Source of the DNA: Methylococcaceae bacterium
Lineage (GTDB): Bacteria; Pseudomonadota; Gammaproteobacteria; Methylococcales; Methylomonadaceae
Direction of reading: 5' to 3'
Length of the DNA stretch: 64,000 nucleotides
Assembly (NCBI GenBank): GCA_016715325.1
Contig: JADKAL010000014.1
Coordinates: 620,001-684,000 of the forward strand
Shown: positions 46,707-54,488 of the stretch, piece by piece
Layout: every line of letters starts with the position of its first letter
Position numbering within the stretch: the first letter of the stretch is position 1
Made by a program: the position numbers and the translations under genes
Notes under the pieces: model-generated
The model's database searches: none
Told to the model about the DNA's origin: nothing
Seen by the model: only the letters and a program-made list of their open reading frames with translations

Positions 46707-47303
46707 GTGGTGTTTTACAAAGCGGCAAGACAAACCGGCGCGATTTCTATTGCGCTCATTTTAAGCGCGTGTGCTGGCTTTACATCGTCTCCGGTTGGTG
46801 TGTATTCGTCTGCACCAAACGCACATCTCTACACTATTAAATCTTGGCATTTAGAAGGCCGATTGGCGGTAATAGCGCATAACGATTCATGGTCTGCTAG
46901 TATCGATTGGGGGCATTTGCCTGATGTCGAGACGATAAAGATATCGGGTCCTTTGGGTCAAGGTGCCGTCGCTATCGAGTTGAATCCGGAGAGCGTCACA
47001 ATAGATAGAGGCGGTGGAGATATACAAACCTCAAATCAGCCGCAGAAATTCATAAGTCAACAATTAGGGCTTGATGTGCCCCTTGAGTCATTGCGATTTT
47101 GGGCGATAGGTCTTCCCGAGGCAAGTTCGGAGTTTCAGAAAACAACCGATGGCTTTATACAGAACGGTTGGCTAATCTCCTATAAAGAAATGCAGCACGC
47201 AGGGAATGAAATTTTGCCCCGTAAAATGTCTGTATCAAAAAATAATATGAGATTGAAGCTAATCATCGATCAATGGAAATTGAATGTCTCAGATGTTAAT
47301 TAA
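46707..47303 (+). CDS. lolB: Outer-membrane lipoprotein receptor LolB
   Basis: 198 residues, GTG start at 46707. Lipobox ALILSACAGF. LolB takes lipoproteins from LolA and inserts them in the outer membrane. Visible family features: WHLEGRLAVIAHNDSWSASI, ISGPLGQGAVAIELNPESV and LESLRFWAIGLPEASS. Overlaps the start of ispE. Confidence 0.93.
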   Translation: MVFYKAARQTGAISIALILSACAGFTSSPVGVYSSAPNAHLYTIKSWHLEGRLAVIAHNDSWSASIDWGHLPDVETIKISGPLGQGAVAIELNPESVTIDRGGGDIQTSNQPQKFISQQLGLDVPLESLRFWAIGLPEASSEFQKTTDGFIQNGWLISYKEMQHAGNEILPRKMSVSKNNMRLKLIIDQWKLNVSDVN

Positions 47304-48156
47304 AGAGAGGTTATGGTCAGTACGTTGGCCGGCGCCGGCTAAATTAAATTTAATGTTGCGTATCGTAGGTAGGCGTGACGATGGTTATCATCTCCTTCAG
47401 ACTGTTTTTCAGTTTGTCGATTTTTGCGATTGGTTGACTTTTCATCCCTCCGACGATGGTGAAGTAAAACTTAGTAAAACTATTCCAGGCGTGGCGGAAA
47501 GCGATGATTTGACAGTGCGGGCAGCTAGGTTATTAAAAGCCGAGACAGGTTGCAAGCAGGGCGTTCGCATTGAAGTTGAAAAAAATCTACCTATGGGCGG
47601 GGGGCTTGGCGGTGGAAGTTCGGATGCGGCGACGACCTTAGTGGTCCTAAATAAATTATGGGATCTTGATCTAACAGAAGAAAAACTTCTTGCGATGGGT
47701 TTGTCATTAGGCGCCGATGTTCCGGTGTTTATCTACGGATATTCATCATGGGGCGAAGGCGTTGGGGAGAAATTGAGCAAAATTATCATTCCTGAACAAT
47801 GGGTTGTTATCATAAAGCCGAATTGCCATGTGGAAACAAAAGAAATATTTTCTTCTAAAAATTTGACACGGAATAGTAAATACATCAAAATGCCTGATTT
47901 TATAGAGGGTGAACACAAAAACGATTGTCTAAGTGTTGTAAGTCAACTTTATGCGCCTGTTAAAGAAGCATTGCATGTGTTATCTGAATTTGCAGAAGCG
48001 AGATTGACCGGAACCGGGGCATGTGTTTTTGCGCAGTTCGATTCGTATGTCGAAGCTGAAAAGGCTTATAACGCACTTAAACATAAGTGGGTTGTTTTTT
48101 TGGCAAAGGGTGTGAACGAGTCTCCTTTATTTACAAAGCTTAAAGCAAGTAATTAA
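47284..48156 (+). CDS. ispE: 4-diphosphocytidyl-2-C-methyl-D-erythritol kinase
   Basis: 290 residues. GHMP kinase of the MEP isoprenoid pathway. WPAPAKLNLMLRIVGRRDDG and the ATP-binding MGGGLGGGSSDAATTL are present, with LSLGADVPVFIYG and the late RLTGTGACVFAQF. The start at 47284 overlaps lolB by 20 bases; an ATG at 47293 is also possible. Operon with lolB. Confidence 0.97.
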   Translation: MSQMLIKERLWSVRWPAPAKLNLMLRIVGRRDDGYHLLQTVFQFVDFCDWLTFHPSDDGEVKLSKTIPGVAESDDLTVRAARLLKAETGCKQGVRIEVEKNLPMGGGLGGGSSDAATTLVVLNKLWDLDLTEEKLLAMGLSLGADVPVFIYGYSSWGEGVGEKLSKIIIPEQWVVIIKPNCHVETKEIFSSKNLTRNSKYIKMPDFIEGEHKNDCLSVVSQLYAPVKEALHVLSEFAEARLTGTGACVFAQFDSYVEAEKAYNALKHKWVVFLAKGVNESPLFTKLKASN

Positions 48157-48169
48157 TATCATAATTTAT

Positions 48170-48244
48170 TGGGTCGTCGCCAAGCGGTAAGGCACGGGGT
48201 TTTGATCTCCGCATACCTAGGTTCGAATCCTAGCGACCCAGCCA
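48170..48244 (+). tRNA. tRNA-Gln (TTG anticodon)
   Basis: Acceptor TGGGTCG / CGACCCA, discriminator G, encoded CCA, anticodon loop TTTTGAT, T-arm GGTTCGAATCC. Placed between ispE and prs, the usual gammaproteobacterial site. Confidence 0.97.
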
Positions 48245-48286
48245 CTTTCTCTGCTTGGACATAGTAAAAGTATTAGGAGTGCTCGG

Positions 48287-49240
48287 ATGAATGACACCTC
48301 AATGATGGTGTTTTCGGGAAATGCTAACCTGGCTTTGTCCGAGGGTATAGTAAAAAAGCTTAATATGCGCCTAGGAATGGCGACTGTTGGGCGTTTTAGC
48401 GATGGCGAAATCGCTGTGGAAATCGAAGAAAACGTCCGGGGAAAAGATGTTTTTGTTATTCAGCCGACCTGTTCTCCAACCAACGAAAATTTAATGGAGT
48501 TGTTGGTAATGATGGATGCTCTAAAGCGAGCGTCTGCGGCGAGAATTACGGCAGTGATGCCTTACTACGGATACGCTAGACAAGATCGCCGGTCAAGATC
48601 GGCAAGAGTTCCCATTAGTGCCAAGTTGGTTGCTCAAATGATCGAGCAAGCGGGCGCAAATCGAGTTTTGACAATCGATTTACATGCCGATCAAATTCAG
48701 GGGTTTTTCGATATCCCAGTAGATAATGTTTACGCCTCTCCGCTTTTATTGGGAGATGTTTGGCGTCAGCAGTATAAAGATTTGATAGTTGTTTCGCCTG
48801 ATGTTGGCGGTGTGGTTCGAGCCAGAGCACTTGCAAAGCGTTTGGATGATGCGGATCTGGCAATTATAGATAAGCGTAGGCCTAAAGCGAATGTCTCGGA
48901 AATCATGCATATTATCGGCGATGTCGATGGTCGGACCTGTGTGTTGATAGACGACTTGGTTGATACCGCAGGAACATTATGCCATGCGGCCACGGCTCTT
49001 AAAGGTCATGGTGCAATTAAGGTTGTTGCCTATTGTACGCATGCGGTTTTGTCAGGTTCTGCGCTTAAGAATATTAACGGATCTGTGTTAGATGAGCTTG
49101 TGGTGACGGACACTATACCGCTAAGCCAAGAGGGTATGAGTTCTTCGAAGATTAGGCAATTAACGGTTGCCGAAATGCTGGCGGAAACAATAAGGCGAAT
49201 AGCTGCGGGTGAGTCGGTGAGTTCGCTATATGTTGATTGA
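48287..49240 (+). CDS. prs: Ribose-phosphate pyrophosphokinase
   Basis: 317 residues. Makes PRPP from ribose-5-phosphate and ATP for purine, pyrimidine, His and Trp synthesis. [52 protein letters not shown] and the PRPP loop [13 protein letters not shown] are all intact. AGGAG lies upstream of the ATG. Confidence 0.98.
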   Translation: MNDTSMMVFSGNANLALSEGIVKKLNMRLGMATVGRFSDGEIAVEIEENVRGKDVFVIQPTCSPTNENLMELLVMMDALKRASAARITAVMPYYGYARQDRRSRSARVPISAKLVAQMIEQAGANRVLTIDLHADQIQGFFDIPVDNVYASPLLLGDVWRQQYKDLIVVSPDVGGVVRARALAKRLDDADLAIIDKRRPKANVSEIMHIIGDVDGRTCVLIDDLVDTAGTLCHAATALKGHGAIKVVAYCTHAVLSGSALKNINGSVLDELVVTDTIPLSQEGMSSSKIRQLTVAEMLAETIRRIAAGESVSSLYVD

Positions 49241-49293
49241 ATTTTGAATTGATCGTTTTTTAGTTGCGCTCAAAGGCGCGAGGTTGAATTAAT

Positions 49294-49902
49294 ATGTCAA
49301 ATGTTTTTGAGTTCATTGCTGAAAGTCGTGGGCGTGCGGGCTCAACTGCAGCGCGCGGTGTGCGTAGACAAGGTAAGGTTCCTGCGGTAATTTACGGCGG
49401 ACACGCTGAGCCGCAAATGTTAATGTTGAGCCATAATGAGGTTGTCAAGCATCTGGAGCATGAGGCTGTTTACTCCCATGTTCTCGATATAAATATTAAC
49501 GGAAAGACGGAAAAAGCTATTCTGAAAGGTGTACAGAGAAATCCCGCAAAATTCCAAATCATGCATTTAGATTTTCTCCGGGTTAGCATGTCGGAAGTTA
49601 TTAAGGTGCATGTGCCTTTGCATTTTATAAATGAATCGACCTCTGTAGGCGGGAAAAAAGGCGGTATTTCAACTCATTCGATGGTCGATGTTGAAGTCAC
49701 TTGTTTGCCATCAAATCTACCTGAGTATATCGAGGTCAATCTTGCAAATCTGGATATAGGCGAAACCATCCATTTATCTGATTTGGTATTACCAAAGGGT
49801 GTGGAAATAGTGGTATTGCATCAAGGCCCGGAGCACGATTTGCCGGTAGTTTCCATGATGTCGTCAAAAGCAAGTAAAGAAGAAAGTGAATCTGAAAAAT
49901 AA
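49294..49902 (+). CDS. rplY: 50S ribosomal protein L25 (CTC/long form)
   Basis: 202 residues: an N-terminal 5S rRNA-binding L25 domain (AESRGRAGSTAARGVRRQGK, VPAVIYGG) and a C-terminal CTC domain (GETIHLSDLVLPKGVEIV), the long form found outside enterics. Ends in a charged tail. It lies in the usual prs-rplY-pth order. Confidence 0.96.
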   Translation: MSNVFEFIAESRGRAGSTAARGVRRQGKVPAVIYGGHAEPQMLMLSHNEVVKHLEHEAVYSHVLDININGKTEKAILKGVQRNPAKFQIMHLDFLRVSMSEVIKVHVPLHFINESTSVGGKKGGISTHSMVDVEVTCLPSNLPEYIEVNLANLDIGETIHLSDLVLPKGVEIVVLHQGPEHDLPVVSMMSSKASKEESESEK

Positions 49903-49916
49903 TTTGATGGTCTTTC

Positions 49917-50486
49917 ATGATTAAGCTTATCGTCGGCTTGGGTAACCCTGGTCAACAATACGAAAAAACCCGGCATAATGCCGGGTTTTTGTTTTTAGAT
50001 AGTTTGGCTTTAGATTACCGTTGTGCTTGGTCTAATAAGTCTGAGTTTCAATCGATAATGTCTGCTTTGAGTCTGGACGGTGAGAGGGTTATTCTGCTCA
50101 AGCCGCAGTCCTTCATGAATAGAAGTGGCGGGGCGGTTGGAAAAGTGGCTCGCTATTATAAATTTGCTCCGCAAGAAATACTTGTCGTCCATGATGAATT
50201 GGACTTTGATACAGGTGTTGTTAAGTTAAAAATGGATGGCGGGCATGCCGGGCATAATGGGCTTAGGGACATTATTTCTCAGTTGGGGGTTAAAGATTTT
50301 TATAGGTTGAGATTGGGTATTGGGAGGCCTAAGCCTGGAATGGCGGTTGCGGATTATGTCCTATCTGTTCCGGGAAAAAGCGATTCTCAGCTAATTTATT
50401 CTGCTATTGATCAGGGTAAAAGCTATATGCATCAGATTGTATGCGGCGATGTGCAATTAGTAATGAATAAGCTTAATAGTGTGTAG
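49917..50486 (+). CDS. pth: Peptidyl-tRNA hydrolase
   Basis: 189 residues. Frees tRNA from stalled peptidyl-tRNA. LIVGLGNPGQQYEKTRHNAG with catalytic His, LLKPQSFMNRSGGAV, VVHDELDFD and GGHAGHNGLRDII are intact. Starts 14 bases after rplY. Its codons 16-26 form a near-perfect intrinsic terminator hairpin (see 49964-49990). Confidence 0.98.
   Translation: MIKLIVGLGNPGQQYEKTRHNAGFLFLDSLALDYRCAWSNKSEFQSIMSALSLDGERVILLKPQSFMNRSGGAVGKVARYYKFAPQEILVVHDELDFDTGVVKLKMDGGHAGHNGLRDIISQLGVKDFYRLRLGIGRPKPGMAVADYVLSVPGKSDSQLIYSAIDQGKSYMHQIVCGDVQLVMNKLNSV
49964..49990. terminator. Terminator-like hairpin inside the start of pth
   Basis: AAAAACCCGGCAT (49964-49976), one base, then ATGCCGGGTTTTT (49978-49990): a perfect 13-base inverted repeat ending in five T, with more T (TTTTT after a G) beyond. 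By shape it could stop transcription on either strand. It lies about 60 bases after the rplY stop and within codons for the conserved EKTRHNAGF. Confidence 0.6.
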
Positions 50487-50556
50487 CAAGTTTTATGAGT
50501 CATTATTTTTTATTTGTTAAAGTGTTTAAAAAATAAAAAAATGTAGCCTTGGCTGG

Positions 50557-50585
50557 TTGACATTGGTCTTATGATAAAAGATAAT
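50557..50585 (+). promoter_or_regulatory. Sigma-70 promoter of the tRNA cluster
   Basis: TTGACA (50557-50562), 17-base spacer, GATAAT (50580-50585), 19 bases before the first base of tRNA-Tyr. Near-consensus. Confidence 0.8.
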
Positions 50586-50604
50586 GCTTTGTTTACGCAA
50601 TTCA

Positions 50605-50689
50605 GGAGAGGTTCCCGAGCGGCCAAAGGGATCAGACTGTAAATCTGCCGGCTCTGCCTTCGGAGGTTCGAATCCTCCCCCCTCCACCA
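50605..50689 (+). tRNA. tRNA-Tyr (GTA anticodon)
   Basis: Long variable arm, anticodon GTA at 50639-50641, T-arm GGTTCGAATCC, encoded CCA. One acceptor pair (A opposite C) does not match. First of four tRNA genes. Confidence 0.95.
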
Positions 50690-50710
50690 TCTTTAAAGAG
50701 TTACGAGTCT

Positions 50711-50784
50711 GCGGGTGTAGTTCAATGGTAGAACTCCAGCCTTCCAAGCTGATCACGTGGGTTCGATTCCCATCACCCGCTCCA
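50711..50784 (+). tRNA. tRNA-Gly (TCC anticodon)
   Basis: Acceptor GCGGGTG / CACCCGC, discriminator T, encoded CCA, anticodon loop CTTCCAA, T-loop GTTCGATTC. 21 bases after tRNA-Tyr. Confidence 0.96.
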
Positions 50785-50795
50785 ACTCACGATTT

Positions 50796-50871
<76 letters not shown>

Positions 50872-50927
50872 GGTTAGTGGGTTTATTGATTCATTTTAAT
50901 TAATTTACTAATGCTGTTGTAAATCAG

Positions 50928-50955
50928 TTGCAAAAAATTGTTTTTGATATATAAT
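50928..50955 (+). promoter_or_regulatory. Sigma-70 promoter of tRNA-Trp-secE-nusG
   Basis: TTGCAA (50928-50933), 16-base spacer, TATAAT (50950-50955), 26 bases before tRNA-Trp. In many relatives a tuf gene sits at this place; here only this promoter does. Confidence 0.75.
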
Positions 50956-50981
50956 CGTGTGTTCTTTGGGTTGCCTGAAAC

Positions 50982-51057
50982 AGGTCAGTAGTTCAATTGG
51001 TAGAATGGCGGTCTCCAAAACCGTTGGTTGGGGGTTCGAGACCCTCCTGGCCTGCCA
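50982..51057 (+). tRNA. tRNA-Trp (CCA anticodon)
   Basis: Acceptor AGGTCAG / CTGGCCT (one G-U), discriminator G, encoded CCA, anticodon CCA at 51015-51017 in loop CTCCAAA. Immediately before secE, a common gammaproteobacterial place. Confidence 0.97.
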
Positions 51058-51107
51058 CTCGGGTAAAAAGAAATACAATAATTCCCTACTTTCTAAGTCG
51101 ATATAAC

Positions 51108-51485
51108 ATGAATACGCAAGCGGAAGCTCAAACACCGGTTTTTGACATAATAAAACAAGTTTTTTCGGGGCTTCTTGTTGTTGCTGCAGTTGCTGCATTT
51201 TATTTCTTTTCTGAGATCTCAATCCTGTATCGTGTCATTGCTCTATTAGTAGTGATGGTAATCGTTTTTGGCTTGATGTTTACCACCAATCTTGGTCGAG
51301 GCTTGTGGTTGTTTTTCATGGAGTCAAAGCAAGAGGTTAGGAAAGTCGTTTGGCCAAATCGGGATGAGACAACACGCACAACAATGCTGGTGATAGCTAT
51401 GGTATTTACCGTAGGCTTTATTTTGTGGTTGTTGGATATGTTTTTGTTCTGGGGCGTTCGTTTGTTAACCGGTCAGGGTGTGTAG
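51108..51485 (+). CDS. secE: Preprotein translocase subunit SecE
   Basis: 125 residues from the ATG at 51108 ([12 protein letters not shown]). Three membrane segments, the enteric-type long SecE: two in [13 protein letters not shown] and [14 protein letters not shown], and a conserved amphipathic [19 protein letters not shown] leading into the third. It clamps SecY in the membrane. nusG begins 4 bases after its stop. Confidence 0.97.
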   Translation: MNTQAEAQTPVFDIIKQVFSGLLVVAAVAAFYFFSEISILYRVIALLVVMVIVFGLMFTTNLGRGLWLFFMESKQEVRKVVWPNRDETTRTTMLVIAMVFTVGFILWLLDMFLFWGVRLLTGQGV

Positions 51486-51489
51486 CATT

Positions 51490-52023
51490 ATGGCGTTACG
51501 TTGGTATGTTGTTCATGCTTACTCTAATTTTGAAGGCAAAGTTAAGCAGGCGCTAGAAGAAAGAATAGAGCGTGAGGGTTTGTCTCATTATTTCGGCAAA
51601 ATTCTGATTCCTACTGAAGAAGTAGTGGAAATGCGAATGGGGCAGCAAAGAAAAAGCGAGCGAAAATTCTTCCCCGGATATGTGTTGGTTCAGATGGAAT
51701 TGACTGACGAGACGTGGCACTTGGTTAAAGATATTCCAAAGGTATTGGGCTTTATTGGTGGCACTTCGGATAGGCCTGCTCCGATTTCGGACAAAGAAGC
51801 AATGGCTATCTTGAACAGGGTTGAAGAGGGTGTGAATAAGCCTCGTCCGAAAATTCTGTTTGAAGTGGGTGAAGTTATACGCGTAGTTGACGGTCCGTTT
51901 AAGGATTTCAATGGCGTTGTCGAAGAAGTTAATTACGAAAAAAATAAGCTTAAAATTTCAGTGTTGATTTTTGGTCGTTCGACATCCGTTGAGCTGGCTT
52001 TCGGTCAAGTTGAAAAGATTTAA
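51490..52023 (+). CDS. nusG: Transcription termination/antitermination factor NusG
   Basis: 177 residues from ATG 51490 ([15 protein letters not shown]). NGN domain with [20 protein letters not shown], then the KOW domain [20 protein letters not shown]. Couples RNA polymerase to Rho and to the ribosome. Operon with secE. Confidence 0.98.
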   Translation: MALRWYVVHAYSNFEGKVKQALEERIEREGLSHYFGKILIPTEEVVEMRMGQQRKSERKFFPGYVLVQMELTDETWHLVKDIPKVLGFIGGTSDRPAPISDKEAMAILNRVEEGVNKPRPKILFEVGEVIRVVDGPFKDFNGVVEEVNYEKNKLKISVLIFGRSTSVELAFGQVEKI

Positions 52024-52061
52024 TTAATTATTCTAAACAATAATAGTTGCGTAAGTTATTA

Positions 52062-52090
52062 ATCCTTCCCTGTTTTAGGGTGGGATTTTT
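52062..52090 (+). terminator. Possible terminator between nusG and rplK
   Basis: ATCCTTCCCT / AGGGTGGGAT stem with one wobble and one mismatch, GTTTT loop, ending in five T (52086-52090). Likely partial termination or attenuation before the L11 operon. Confidence 0.5.
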
Positions 52091-52138
52091 GTGTCTAAGG
52101 GGAGCTGAAATGCGTTTGAACCCATATCGGAGAAAAAA

Positions 52139-52569
52139 ATGGCAAAGAAAATAGCTGCATATATTAAATTGCAGGTTAAAGCAGGCGAGGCTAATCCTAG
52201 TCCCCAATTGGTCCGGCGCTAGGTCAGCGTGGGGTTAATATTATGGAGTTTTGTAAGGCGTTCAATGCAAAAACTCAGGATGTAGAAAAGGGATTGCCTT
52301 TGCCGGTTGTTATCACGGTATATAGCGATAAGAGTTTTACATTCATTACAAAAACACCGCCCGCTACTGTTCTGCTTAAAAAAGCAGTCGGTTTAAAAAG
52401 CGGTAGCAGCAACCCAAATACAAAAAAGGTTGGCACGGTAACGCGTGAGCAATTAGAGGAAATTGCAAAAACCAAAATGGAAGACTTGAACGCAGCTGAC
52501 CTTGATGCAGCTGTTAAAACTATTGCGGGTAGTGCGCGCAGTATGGGTCTTAACGTGGAGGGTTTATAA
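52139..52569 (+). CDS. rplK: 50S ribosomal protein L11 (frame interrupted in a C run)
   Basis: Start ATG 52139 with CGGAG upstream: [20 protein letters not shown]. After NPS the frame runs to a stop. Adding one C to the CCCC near 52202 gives [20 protein letters not shown] and the normal rest, [20 protein letters not shown] and a 143-residue protein. L11 shapes the GTPase centre and binds the stringent factor. Essential context and the homopolymer point to sequence error. Confidence 0.94.
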
Positions 52570-52570
52570 A

Positions 52571-53266
52571 ATGGCAAAATTGACTAAAAAAGCAAAAATC
52601 ATTAAGTCAAAAGTTGTTAAAACTAAGCAATATTCGGTGTCCGAAGCGGTTCAATTATTAAAAGAATTAAGTGCCGCAAAGTTTGTTGAAGCTATTGACG
52701 TTAGCGTTAATCTCGGTGTCGATCCCCGTAAATCGGATCAAAACGTACGTGGTGCGACCGTTTTGCCTAACGGTACCGGTAAAACGGTTCGAGTGGCTGT
52801 TTTTACGCAAGGCCCTAATGCAGAAGCGGCTAAAGCTGCCGGTGCCGATATCGTCGGTATGGATGATTTAGGCGACTTGGTTAAAAAGGGCGAAATGAAT
52901 TTCGATGTTGTCATTGCTTCTCCTGATGCGATGCGTGTTGTCGGTCAATTAGGACAAATTTTAGGTCCAAGAGGATTGATGCCGAATCCGAAAGTTGGAA
53001 CTGTGACTGCTGATGTGGCTACAGCGGTTAAAAATGCAAAGTCAGGTCAAGTTCGTTATCGTACTGATAAAGCAGGTATTATTCACTGCACGCTAGGCAA
53101 AGTTAGTTTTGAGTCTGATGCAATACAAGGAAATCTTGAAGCGTTGCTGTCTGACCTCAAAAAAGCAAAACCGACTGCCGCTAAAGGAACCTATATCAAA
53201 AAAATTACACTTTCTTCGACCATGGGTCCGGGAATCTGGTTAGATCCTAGTGGTTTCGCAAGCTAG
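52571..53266 (+). CDS. rplA: 50S ribosomal protein L1
   Basis: 231 residues from ATG 52571, one base after the rplK stop. [49 protein letters not shown] and ATVKNAKSG-like region all fit. It binds 23S rRNA at the L1 stalk and usually represses its own operon. Confidence 0.98.
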   Translation: MAKLTKKAKIIKSKVVKTKQYSVSEAVQLLKELSAAKFVEAIDVSVNLGVDPRKSDQNVRGATVLPNGTGKTVRVAVFTQGPNAEAAKAAGADIVGMDDLGDLVKKGEMNFDVVIASPDAMRVVGQLGQILGPRGLMPNPKVGTVTADVATAVKNAKSGQVRYRTDKAGIIHCTLGKVSFESDAIQGNLEALLSDLKKAKPTAAKGTYIKKITLSSTMGPGIWLDPSGFAS

Positions 53267-53446
53267 AAAAATAAAGAACTTTGGGTTGCCGAATTCCAAC
53301 GGCAACCGTCAAAGACCGCAGGTGTCGGAAGGCTTAATTTTCCTGCGTAGACGGAAACCTGAACCGCATTGGGAAAGGGACCGTAGTTGTATCCATTTGG
53401 ATATGTGTACCACATCTGATTAGTCAGATACCAAAGGAGGTTAACT
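53267..53446 (+). ncRNA. L10 leader (ribosomal protein leader of rplJL)
   Basis: The 180-base gap before rplJ contains GGTTGCCG / CGGCAACC (a stable hairpin near 53284), then GACCGCAGGTGTCGG and TTTTCCTGCGTAGACGG, the sequence pattern of the L10 leader where the L10-(L12)4 complex binds to repress translation. Ends with AAAGGAGG before the GTG of rplJ. Confidence 0.8.
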
Positions 53447-53941
53447 GTGGCGTTAAATTTAGAGGGCAAAAAAGCGGTTGTGGAAGAAGTTTCCAAATAC
53501 GCAGCAAAAGCCCATTCTGCCGTAGCAGCTGAATACCGTGGTCTTACAGTTTCGGAATTTACAGAGCTTCGAAAAACTGCAAGACAAACTGGTGTTTATT
53601 TGCGTGTGGTAAAAAATACACTGGCTAAAAGAGCTGTTGCCGGTACTGAATTCGAGTGCATGCAAGAAGGCCTCGTAGGGCCCTTGCTGATTGCTTTTTC
53701 GATGGAAGATCCGGGTGCGGCCGCACGGCTGATTAATGATTTCGCAAAAACCCACGACAAGCTCATTGCTAAGGTCGTCGCAATTGGCGGGAAATCATAC
53801 GGTCCGTCCGAGTTAGGGCGTTTGGCAAGATTGCCGACTCGCGATCAAGGTATAAGCATGTTGATGTCGGTCATGAAGGCTCCTGTGGAGAAGTTGGCTC
53901 GTACATTGGCTGCTATCAGAGACGAAAAACAAGCTGCCTAA
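53447..53941 (+). CDS. rplJ: 50S ribosomal protein L10
   Basis: 164 residues, GTG start with a full AAAGGAGG site. MALNLEGKKAVVEEVSKYAA, AAEYRGLTVSEFTELRKTAR and a C-terminal helix (VMKAPVEKLARTLAAIRDEK) for L7/L12 binding. Controlled by the L10 leader just upstream. Confidence 0.97.
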   Translation: MALNLEGKKAVVEEVSKYAAKAHSAVAAEYRGLTVSEFTELRKTARQTGVYLRVVKNTLAKRAVAGTEFECMQEGLVGPLLIAFSMEDPGAAARLINDFAKTHDKLIAKVVAIGGKSYGPSELGRLARLPTRDQGISMLMSVMKAPVEKLARTLAAIRDEKQAA

Positions 53942-53986
53942 GCATCGTTTAACCAGTTATTTATCAAAGAATTTAGAGGAAAAAAA

Positions 53987-54358
53987 ATGGCAATTGGAAA
54001 AGAAGAAATCCTAGAAGCAGTGGCTAATATGACTGTGATGGAAATTGTAGATTTAATTTCTGCAATGGAAGAAAAATTCGGCGTGTCCGCAGCAGCGGCT
54101 GTTGCTATTGCTGCCCCTGCGGCCGCGGCGGCAGAGGTTGAAGAGCAAACCGAGTTCAATGTCATCATGACAAGCTTCGGCGAAAACAAAGTAGCGGTTA
54201 TTAAAGCTGTTCGTACGATTACCGGATTGGGTTTAAAAGAAGCGAAAGACGCCGTAGAAGGCGTACCGACAACCTTGAAAGAGGGTGTGTCTAAAGCTGA
54301 AGCTGAAGATATTAAGAAGCAATTAGTTGACGCCGGCGCGACTGTCGACATCAAGTAA
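53987..54358 (+). CDS. rplL: 50S ribosomal protein L7/L12
   Basis: 123 residues. N-terminal dimer domain ([20 protein letters not shown]), Ala-rich hinge ([20 protein letters not shown]) and C-terminal factor-binding domain ([20 protein letters not shown]). Stalk protein that recruits translation GTPases. AGAGGAAA precedes the ATG. Confidence 0.98.
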   Translation: MAIGKEEILEAVANMTVMEIVDLISAMEEKFGVSAAAAVAIAAPAAAAAEVEEQTEFNVIMTSFGENKVAVIKAVRTITGLGLKEAKDAVEGVPTTLKEGVSKAEAEDIKKQLVDAGATVDIK

Positions 54359-54398
54359 AGGCTTCATGAGAATAAAGGCTTTGGCCTGAAATACATAC

Positions 54399-54429
54399 GG
54401 TCGATGGCATTGTAGCCATCGGCCTTTTT
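54399..54429 (+). terminator. rplL-rpoB attenuator
   Basis: GGTCGATGGC / GCCATCGGCC stem (one G-U) with a 6-base loop, then TTTTT. Same place as the E. coli partial terminator that lowers rpoBC expression relative to rplJL. Confidence 0.85.
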
Positions 54430-54488
54430 CTGCTTGCAAATAGCAAGTAGCAAAAAATCATTCATAGCGAAAAAGGTTTGGAAGCAAT

